The notes under the pieces are model-generated. The model searched no databases. It was given only the letters and a program-made list of their open reading frames with translations, and was not told the DNA's origin. Made by a program: the position numbers and the translations under genes. A stretch of 5,114 bases of DNA from Anaerolineae bacterium (GTDB taxonomy: Bacteria > Chloroflexota > Anaerolineae > Anaerolineales > Villigracilaceae). The stretch spans positions 1-5,114 of the forward strand of contig JAFLCF010000276.1 in NCBI GenBank assembly GCA_017303735.1, written 5' to 3'. Positions 1 to 5,114 of the stretch are shown piece by piece. How positions within the stretch are numbered: position 1 is the stretch's first letter; each line of letters opens with the position of its first letter.

Positions 1-2095
1 TGCGTTCACCGGTCTCGATGGGAATGCCGCTTCGGGCTTGTGCTTCGTTGACAAATTTTCTTTCCAACTCCTGCATCTTCTTGCCCGGATCGAAATGACT
101 CATCGCCCGCCTGAGCAAGTCGGCTTCAGCCAGACTGAAACCTGCTAATTCATTGGCGATGCGCAAGACCTGTTCCTGATATAGGATCACCCCAAAGGTT
201 TCATCCAATAAGGGAGCCAGCGCTGGATGAAGATGCCGGACCGGTTCATCACCCTTGAAACGCCTTACAAAAGCATCCTTAAGACCACCGGTGAGTGGAC
301 CGGGACGGTACAGTGCCAAGGCTGCCATGATGTCATCTTCGGTGCGGGCATGGATCTCACGCAAAGTTCCACGCATCCCCGGACTTTCAATTTGGAAGCA
401 ACCAATGGTCTCACCCTTCTCAATGCGATTGGAGGTGGCTTCATCGACGGAGGGCGTGGAGTCCAGGACAGCTAAAGGAGTCGCGTATTGTTCGGGTTTA
501 CTTTGTTGCACGAACTCCGCCACGTCGCCAACGACAGTCAGACCACGAATACCCAAAAGATCGATCTTCACCAATCCCAGAGCTTCTACAGAGTCGAGAT
601 CAAGTTGGGTAATGACAACACCCTTGCCGCCCGAGTTTATGACTGGGACGAGATCGGTCAGGGCGCCAGGCGCGACGATCACACCGCCCGGATGCAATGA
701 GAGATGACGTGGTAGTTTCAGGATGGATTCGGCGTCATCGAAAATGGACTGATATGGTGGAGTGGGATAGGCAGTTCGTAGGTCGGCAAATGGAGAGGGT
801 GGATCTTCACCATCCTCTGATTCTTCGAAGCGTGCCCACCAGGCATGCGGCAATTGATTGGCAAGTTCGCGGACCTTGGCAGGTTCCAATCCGTATGCCT
901 TGGCAACATCTCCCAATGCGGAGCGTGGACGGTAGCGGTTGATAGTCCCAACCATTGCCACCTTGTCGGCGCCATAGGTATCGAAGACATGCTGGATCAC
1001 AGAATCTCTGCGCCGTGAACACAGATCGGTATCAATATCCGGTGGTGTCACTCTGGCTGGATTGAGGAATCGCTCAAAATACAAATTGAGCCGTAGTGGA
1101 TCAGGACTGGTAATGCCGAGACAATGAGCAACAAGTGATGAGGCTGCCGACCCACGTGAGGAATAAGGTACTCCCGTTGCGCGTGCAAAATTAAGGATAT
1201 CTTCGACGATCAGGAAGATCGGCTCGAAGCCCATGCGTGAGATGACTTCCAGTTCATGATCCAGGCGCGTTTGGATCTGCGGTGTGATCTCGCCATAGAT
1301 TTCTATGGCTCCAACTGTGGCTTTATCGCGTAAATGTTGCGCGGCAGTCACGCCCTCTGGCAGAGGCACGACCGGCATTTGGGATTTGCCAAGCGGCAGA
1401 TCGAAACGGCAACGATCGGCAATTTCTGTTGTGGCTTGTAACGCCTCAGGAAATTCCTTGAAGCGTTCTTCGATGATCTGTGGGGACATGAACCAGGCAT
1501 CTGCCGGGGCAAGGGCTGTCTGGGGAATGGTGGTGACCGTTTGATTCAGTCGGATGGCAGCCAGTGTTTTTTGTAATCGAGCTTGCTCAGAGGTCTGGTA
1601 ATAAACCGGATGCGCGACCACAGTTGGCAATCCAAGGTTGCGTGCCTGCTCGGATAGCGAACCTGCGCTGGATACATTTCGCAAGGCAACATACAGGCGG
1701 CCTTCAAATCCATCTTGTAATCCCTGCGGGTTTTCACATAAAGCAATCAGGTCTTTGGAATAGGTAAAAAGCATCTCCAACGAACAGGGAGCATCTGGAT
1801 TATCGCGCAGAGCCAGTGAGCTGCTCAACCTACAGAGATTGGACCAGCCTTCGGTGCTGGTTGCCAGCAATTGAAGCGGTCCCTGTTCCAGATCGATCTC
1901 CAACCCAATCACTGGTTGAATGCCGGCATCCTTGCAGGCTTTGACGAATTCAACCGTGCCGGTCAGCAGACGGTGATCAGTCAGACCCAAAACCGACATA
2001 CCACAGGCATTTGCCGCTTGTACCAAATCAGTGGGAGTCATCAAGCCTTCCTGTAAAGAGAAGGCGGAGTGAGTCGTAAGGTGAACGTACATCAT
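1..2095 (-). CDS. dnaE: DNA polymerase III alpha subunit (C-family DnaE, DnaE2/ImuC-like), 3' end outside window
   Basis: Template-directed DNA synthesis by a C-family polymerase. The minus-strand frame is open from an ATG at 2095 to the left edge: 698 codons, C-terminus missing (family members are usually about 1000-1200 residues). An N-terminal PHP domain (about residues 3-200) shows THS at 8-10, TDH at 39-41, GLE at 64-66 and AHP at 161-163; the first histidine of the usual HxH metal pair is Thr7, so the metal site may be incomplete. The palm has RGSAASS (314-320), PDIDTD (352-357; Asp353 and Asp355 match the paired catalytic aspartates) and VKIDLLG with Asp512 as the third. FQIES and YRPGPL motifs and an LYQEQ stretch follow. 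The segments around INRYRPRSALGDV and PRHLSLHPGG resemble DnaE2/ImuC more than replicative DnaE1, but an imuA/imuB neighbour is not visible, so the subtype is an inference. Two adjacent ATGs (2095, 2092) are possible starts; an AGGA (2114-2111) lies 15 nt before the first, rather far. Transcribed divergently from the lux-like pair, with no obvious functional link to it. Confidence 0.93.
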   Translation of the reverse strand, partial: MMYVHLTTHSAFSLQEGLMTPTDLVQAANACGMSVLGLTDHRLLTGTVEFVKACKDAGIQPVIGLEIDLEQGPLQLLATSTEGWSNLCRLSSSLALRDNPDAPCSLEMLFTYSKDLIALCENPQGLQDGFEGRLYVALRNVSSAGSLSEQARNLGLPTVVAHPVYYQTSEQARLQKTLAAIRLNQTVTTIPQTALAPADAWFMSPQIIEERFKEFPEALQATTEIADRCRFDLPLGKSQMPVVPLPEGVTAAQHLRDKATVGAIEIYGEITPQIQTRLDHELEVISRMGFEPIFLIVEDILNFARATGVPYSSRGSAASSLVAHCLGITSPDPLRLNLYFERFLNPARVTPPDIDTDLCSRRRDSVIQHVFDTYGADKVAMVGTINRYRPRSALGDVAKAYGLEPAKVRELANQLPHAWWARFEESEDGEDPPSPFADLRTAYPTPPYQSIFDDAESILKLPRHLSLHPGGVIVAPGALTDLVPVINSGGKGVVITQLDLDSVEALGLVKIDLLGIRGLTVVGDVAEFVQQSKPEQYATPLAVLDSTPSVDEATSNRIEKGETIGCFQIESPGMRGTLREIHARTEDDIMAALALYRPGPLTGGLKDAFVRRFKGDEPVRHLHPALAPLLDETFGVILYQEQVLRIANELAGFSLAEADLLRRAMSHFDPGKKMQELERKFVNEAQARSGIPIETGER

Positions 2096-2099
2096 GGCA

Positions 2100-2105
2100 A
2101 TTGTA
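2100..2105 (-). promoter_or_regulatory. candidate -10 element of the polymerase gene
   Basis: Read on the minus strand this is TACAAT, two changes or fewer from the TATAAT consensus. It ends 7 nt before the ATG at 2092, which is the second of two tandem in-frame ATGs. Initiation at about 2093-2092 would give a leaderless message starting at the second ATG and would argue against the first. No good -35 box is seen at 16-18 bp. The competing reading is a longer transcript using the AGGA at 2114-2111. Confidence 0.25.
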
Positions 2106-2130
2106 AACGTTCCTGCCAATGATTAGCGAC

Positions 2131-2160
2131 GCGTGCAGCACTCCCCTAAAGCCAGCACGC
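2131..2160. repeat. inverted repeat GCGTGC-N18-GCACGC, possible operator
   Basis: GCGTGC at 2131-2136 is perfectly complementary to GCACGC at 2155-2160, with an 18-nt spacer. The left arm also belongs to a compact palindrome GTGC-A-GCAC at 2133-2141, so there are three GCAC-type half sites in 30 bp. The right arm abuts the candidate -10 box at 2161, a position where a bound repressor would block the rightward promoter. Six-base arms can occur by chance in DNA of this composition, so a regulatory role is only a possibility. Confidence 0.25.
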
Positions 2161-2166
2161 TATCAT
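2161..2166 (+). promoter_or_regulatory. candidate -10 element of the reductase/synthetase operon
   Basis: TATCAT fits the TAnnnT pattern of a sigma-70-type -10 box. It ends 7 nt before the ATG at 2174, which would put transcription initiation at or next to the A of the start codon. No Shine-Dalgarno sequence precedes this ATG, in keeping with a leaderless message. The -35 position (around 2138-2143) is not consensus-like, so this is a weak call. Confidence 0.3.
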
Positions 2167-2173
2167 CGCGCGC

Positions 2174-3655
2174 ATGTCATCCGATCATCCCATCCAAATC
2201 CCCTTCATCCTGCGCGGACAGGAAATTACCGCGCAGGATCTGTTGTATCAAAGTCAGGACGGAAAGAATCAGTTTTATTATCCTGACCCACACGCACTGC
2301 TTAGTCAGATCGTACTTTCGGACCCTACGCAACTCCAGCGCGACTTTGCCTCCATGCGTGTCAGTGAGATCATCGACTTTCTTGCCGAAGCAGGCAAAGC
2401 CATGACCCTTAATCATGCCCGCATGGAACAGGCTTGTCGTTTCAGCGTGCCGTTCAGCGCCCTGCCAGAGTCCATCGTGCGCGGCAGTTATGACCTCATT
2501 CCTATTGTGTTTTCGAAGCTGGCGCTGCGCACGATGGTCGAAAATGAGATCGGCTCAAAGTATCTGAACGGTTGGGTCGAGATGCCCTATGCGGACAAGA
2601 TCGCAAGAAGACGTGCCTATGGAGCTCGTACCCTGCATTTCATTTCCGGCAATGTCCCAGTCGTGGCAGCGCTTAGCATCGCCCGTGCCGCGCTGATCAA
2701 GTCGGACAACATCATCAAGGTCACGCCCAACGATCCGCTCACCGCCTCTGCCATCATTGGCGCGATGTTGGATATCGATCCGAACCATCCAGTCACCAAA
2801 CATTTCTCGGTCGTATATTGGTCAAAGGAACTGCAGGACTTCGAACACGAGCTGATCCAGCCGCGTTACTTGGAGAAGATCATCTCCTGGGGCGGCGCCC
2901 TGGGTGGAGTCAACTCGACGCTCAACCACGGTAACCTGCAAGCCTCCGGCATTGATGTCATCGCCTTGGGACCAAAGTTCAGCATCTCCATTTTAGGTTC
3001 GGAAGCATTCGAGTCTTCTGAAGAAATCAACCGCATTGCCAAACTCACTGCCAAGGATGCAGGATCCTTCAACATGGAGTCCTGTGGTTCATCGCGTTTC
3101 CATTTTGTACAGGCATCCCTGGGTCAGGCGATGGAATATGCCCGACGCTTGTATGATCACATGCAATTGCAAGATCCGGCGTTGAGCACCATCCCAAAGG
3201 AATTCCCATCCGATTTGCACCATGAACTTCAGGCAGCCCGCGCGCAGGATGATTTCTATTATGTCGTTGGTGGGGACAAGCAGGAGGGCGCTGTGGTGGT
3301 TAGCCAGACCGGTGACCTGCCCGACTTCTTTCCCACGCACAAGGTGGTGGTGGTCATCCCATTTGATGATCCGTTACAACTCGTAGATCGCATTCATCCT
3401 TCGACACAAACTGTTGGCATCTATCCCGAGTCCCTCAAACAGCCTTTACGCGACCTCTTGGTGGCGCGTGGCGTTTGTCGTTTCATTTCCATCGGACATA
3501 CTGTGGACTATTCCATTGGCGGTCCCTTCAATTCAACCGAGATCATGCGGCGCGCCTGCCGCTGGATCCTGGATGAGTCCTATCCAACCAAATGGGAACT
3601 GCCTGGCTTCTATTTGCGCAAAGCCTGGCAGATCCTCAAACACCATACCCTTTAG
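2174..3655 (+). CDS. luxC: LuxC-family acyl-CoA / acyl-protein reductase
   Basis: Reduces a thioester-activated fatty acyl group to the aldehyde using NAD(P)H; in luminous bacteria LuxC is the reductase subunit of the fatty acid reductase complex. The 493-residue length is close to the roughly 480 of LuxC. Visible family signatures, in order: HFISGNVP (155-162) followed by a Lys-containing IIKVTPNDP (180-188), matching the cofactor-binding part of the aldehyde-dehydrogenase-like fold; SWGGALGG (238-245); LGPKFSISIL (265-274); and the catalytic cysteine Cys304 within ESCGSS (302-307), the place where LuxC carries its acyl-enzyme cysteine. No signal peptide or membrane segment is apparent, so it is probably cytosolic. 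ATG 2174 is the only usable start: an in-frame TAA lies at 2147-2149 with no other start codon after it. There is no Shine-Dalgarno before it. First gene of a pair with the LuxE-like gene 12 nt downstream. The symbol denotes family membership; light production is not implied. An acyl-CoA reductase of another pathway is the main alternative. Confidence 0.9.
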   Translation: MSSDHPIQIPFILRGQEITAQDLLYQSQDGKNQFYYPDPHALLSQIVLSDPTQLQRDFASMRVSEIIDFLAEAGKAMTLNHARMEQACRFSVPFSALPESIVRGSYDLIPIVFSKLALRTMVENEIGSKYLNGWVEMPYADKIARRRAYGARTLHFISGNVPVVAALSIARAALIKSDNIIKVTPNDPLTASAIIGAMLDIDPNHPVTKHFSVVYWSKELQDFEHELIQPRYLEKIISWGGALGGVNSTLNHGNLQASGIDVIALGPKFSISILGSEAFESSEEINRIAKLTAKDAGSFNMESCGSSRFHFVQASLGQAMEYARRLYDHMQLQDPALSTIPKEFPSDLHHELQAARAQDDFYYVVGGDKQEGAVVVSQTGDLPDFFPTHKVVVVIPFDDPLQLVDRIHPSTQTVGIYPESLKQPLRDLLVARGVCRFISIGHTVDYSIGGPFNSTEIMRRACRWILDESYPTKWELPGFYLRKAWQILKHHTL

Positions 3656-3658
3656 GAG
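3654..3658 (+). promoter_or_regulatory. ribosome binding site of the LuxE-like gene, overlapping the upstream stop codon
   Basis: AGGAG shares its first two bases with the TAG stop of the reductase gene (3653-3655) and sits 9 nt before the ATG at 3668. This is a strong, well-spaced Shine-Dalgarno sequence, in contrast to its absence before the first gene. It fixes the start of the second gene and supports co-translation of the two proteins from one mRNA. Confidence 0.8.
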
Positions 3659-3667
3659 ATTAAATTC

Positions 3668-5062
3668 ATGACCGACTCTATTCTTTCGGGTCCACCCGAA
3701 TCCTGGACGCGCCTGCCAATCCAGACCTTGTTCTCGCTTTCCAAGGTTGACCTGGATGCCTTGCAATTGCATTGGGTGCAAACCCGCTTTCAACAATTGC
3801 AGGAACGTATTCCCGCCCTGGATGCGTTGGCCGAAAAACAAGGCGTAAAGATCATCCCGGATTTTGAGACCCTTGCGACGATTCTCTTCACCCATCAGGT
3901 CTACAAGAATTACCCGTTCTCGTTTATTGAACGCAAGTTGTTCACCGAATTGACGCGCTGGTTGAACAAGTTGACCGCGCATGATCTTTCCACGCTCGAT
4001 ATGCGCGGCGTGAACACGATTGATGAATGGCTGACGCGTTTGGATAATGCCGGTATGTTCGTCTTTCACTCAACTGGCACGAGCGGCAAGTTGAGTTTCT
4101 TCCCGCGCAGCCAAACCGAAAAGGAAGCCTGGGTCGAAGGCACCTATACCTTCCTGGAAGCCTTCATGCCGGGCATTCGCGGTCTCCATCTGCCTGTCTT
4201 CTGGCCTGCCTATCGCAGTGGGCGGCAGGCAGCCATGCGCCTGATCACGCACTTCGGTCCAGCGCTGGCGGGCAGTGAAGCGGAGTATCACAGCTTGTTC
4301 AACGCGCCGATGTCGGCGGATTTCATGTCGCTGGCCATGCGCATGAAGCACGCCCAGGAACACGGCGACCTGACCACAATGGATACGATCAAAGCCATCT
4401 TTAAGACCAAAGGCGAGATCGTCACGCTCAAGGCACGCAAGGCAGGTCTCACCAAAAATTTCTTTGACAAGATGGTGCGCGAGTATCGCGGTCGGCGGGT
4501 CTTCCTGATGGCTTCCGCCACGGACCTTTTGGATGTAGCCCTGGAAGGGTTGGCAGCCGGACAGGAGCAGGTCTTTGCATCCAACTCGGTTCTTTTGACC
4601 GGCGGTGGTTTCAAAGGACGGAAAGAGATCTCGGATTGGAAGGAGGTTCTCAAAAAGTTCTACGGTGTCGATCAGGTATTCATGTCCTATGGCATGACCG
4701 AACTCAACACCTATAACATCGCCTGTTCAAAAGGTGTTTATCACGTCTTCCCCTGGAACATCCCGATGGTGTTGGACCCGGACGGTACACCCTTACCGCA
4801 CAGCGGAGTACAAACCGGTCGTGCGGGTTATTTCGATCTGCTTGCCCAAACCTATTGGGGCGGCATCCTGACCGGCGACCGCATCACGGTTCATTACGAT
4901 GAGGAATGCGGCTGTGGCTGGAAGGGTCCGTGGATCGAAGACAACGTACAACGCTTCAGTGAACTGATGGGCGGCGAGGACATCATCTCCTGCGCGGGCG
5001 TGCAGTCTGCCTATAGTGACTTCATGGAATATGTCGCCGCCGATGTGCCGGAGGGAGAGTAG
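3668..5062 (+). CDS. luxE: LuxE-family acyl-protein synthetase (adenylate-forming acyl ligase)
   Basis: Predicted to activate a fatty (or other carboxylic) acid as acyl-AMP and carry it as a thioester for hand-over to the LuxC-like partner encoded just upstream. Adenylate-forming motifs are clear: the phosphate-binding loop FHSTGTSGK (133-141), TGGGFKGRK (311-319), YGMTELN (341-347, the ATP/adenine motif) and LTGDRI (401-406, with the ribose-binding Asp404). A cysteine-containing CGCGW lies at 414-418, similar in place to the CxCG of PaaK-type ligases. As in LuxE, the chain stops soon after the core, without the full C-terminal domain of acyl-CoA synthetases and its usual catalytic lysine. 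Cys442 in the SCAG segment (441-444), 22 residues from the end, is the best candidate acyl-accepting cysteine, by analogy with the near-C-terminal cysteine of Photobacterium LuxE. At 464 residues it is about 90 longer than luminous LuxE (about 370), mostly in the middle. No membrane segment. A PaaK/F390-synthetase-like CoA ligase is the alternative, but the pairing with LuxC favours LuxE. Confidence 0.87.
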   Translation: MTDSILSGPPESWTRLPIQTLFSLSKVDLDALQLHWVQTRFQQLQERIPALDALAEKQGVKIIPDFETLATILFTHQVYKNYPFSFIERKLFTELTRWLNKLTAHDLSTLDMRGVNTIDEWLTRLDNAGMFVFHSTGTSGKLSFFPRSQTEKEAWVEGTYTFLEAFMPGIRGLHLPVFWPAYRSGRQAAMRLITHFGPALAGSEAEYHSLFNAPMSADFMSLAMRMKHAQEHGDLTTMDTIKAIFKTKGEIVTLKARKAGLTKNFFDKMVREYRGRRVFLMASATDLLDVALEGLAAGQEQVFASNSVLLTGGGFKGRKEISDWKEVLKKFYGVDQVFMSYGMTELNTYNIACSKGVYHVFPWNIPMVLDPDGTPLPHSGVQTGRAGYFDLLAQTYWGGILTGDRITVHYDEECGCGWKGPWIEDNVQRFSELMGGEDIISCAGVQSAYSDFMEYVAADVPEGE

Positions 5063-5114
5063 CACTTCCAGTTTTTAGCACCGACCCTATCATGGCTGTG
5101 CGCCTGCGATCCTC
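5063..5114. other. unassigned right-hand edge
   Basis: Fifty-two bases after the LuxE-like stop codon. I see no stem followed by a T-run that would make an intrinsic terminator. An ATG at 5092 opens a frame to the edge, but only seven codons are visible and no ribosome binding site precedes it. On the other strand a frame would end at a TGA at 5092-5090, which could be the tail of a convergent gene. Neither can be supported. Confidence 0.4.

Larger units (their letters stand above)
2096..2173. promoter_or_regulatory. divergent intergenic promoter region
   Basis: This 78-bp gap separates two start codons pointing away from each other, so it must contain both promoters unless they lie inside the genes. 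On the plus strand a TATCAT hexamer (2161-2166) ends 7 nt before the ATG at 2174. On the minus strand a TACAAT hexamer (2105-2100) ends 7 nt before the ATG at 2092. Neither has a convincing -35 hexamer at 16-18 bp spacing. I see no recognisable LexA box of the E. coli or Bacillus type, which would have been expected if the polymerase were SOS-controlled from here. That the region regulates both genes is inferred from layout; the exact elements are tentative. Confidence 0.6.

Noticed and set aside
227..942. Several plus-strand open frames of 70-150 codons
   Set aside because: All are antisense to the continuous minus-strand polymerase frame, whose catalytic motifs are intact through this stretch.
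2100..2115. AACGTT-centred sequence in the intergenic region as a possible LexA box
   Set aside because: It matches neither the CTG-N10-CAG nor the CGAAC-N4-GTTCG pattern; only the 6-bp core is symmetric.
3533..4069. A 178-codon minus-strand open frame across the junction of the two plus-strand genes
   Set aside because: It overlaps the ends of two well-supported genes with family motifs, shows no recognisable motif of its own and would span their ribosome binding site; it is a shadow frame.
4070..4653. Minus-strand open frames of 97 and 121 codons inside the LuxE-like gene
   Set aside because: Composition-driven antisense frames; the plus-strand frame holds all adenylation motifs.
5050..5114. 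A GGAGGGAG ribosome-binding-like stretch (5050-5057) followed by an ATG at 5092 as a possible third operon gene
   Set aside because: The distance to the ATG is far too long for that ribosome binding site, no ATG, GTG or TTG lies at 5-12 nt, and only seven codons are visible before the edge.

Overview
The window reads as ordinary chromosomal DNA from a free-living bacterium of moderate GC content. It holds three protein-coding genes in a divergent layout and no rRNA, tRNA, insertion sequence or CRISPR array that I can see. The taxon cannot be fixed from the sequence. The style of the polymerase and of the acyl-CoA reductase/acyl-protein synthetase pair would fit an uncultured Chloroflexota (Anaerolineae-like) genome, but that is a low-confidence impression, not a measurement.

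Left part (1-2095, minus strand): one uninterrupted reading frame of 698 codons that runs off the left edge. It is the N-terminal two thirds or so of a C-family DNA polymerase (DnaE, alpha subunit of DNA polymerase III). It has a PHP domain, the palm with its three catalytic aspartates, and the start of the fingers region. Several stretches look more like the alternative, mutagenesis-associated DnaE2/ImuC branch than the main replicative DnaE1.

Middle (2096-2173): a 78-bp divergent intergenic region that must hold the promoters of both directions. A TAnnnT hexamer lies exactly 7 nt before an ATG on each side, which suggests leaderless or near-leaderless transcripts. A perfect 6-bp inverted repeat lies just upstream of the hexamer on the rightward side.

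Right part (2174-5062, plus strand): two tightly linked genes with 12 nt between them; the ribosome binding site of the second overlaps the stop codon of the first. The first is a LuxC-family acyl-CoA/acyl-protein reductase and the second a LuxE-family acyl-protein synthetase (adenylate-forming). In luminous bacteria these two subunits form the fatty acid reductase complex that turns a fatty acid into a long-chain aldehyde: LuxE activates the acid as acyl-AMP and takes the acyl group onto a cysteine, then LuxC accepts it on its own cysteine and reduces it with NADPH. No luciferase (luxAB) or acyl-transferase (luxD) gene is visible here, so the likely role is making a fatty aldehyde for some other purpose. 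Genes to the right of 5114 would show what that purpose is. The last 52 bases (5063-5114) hold nothing I can assign.
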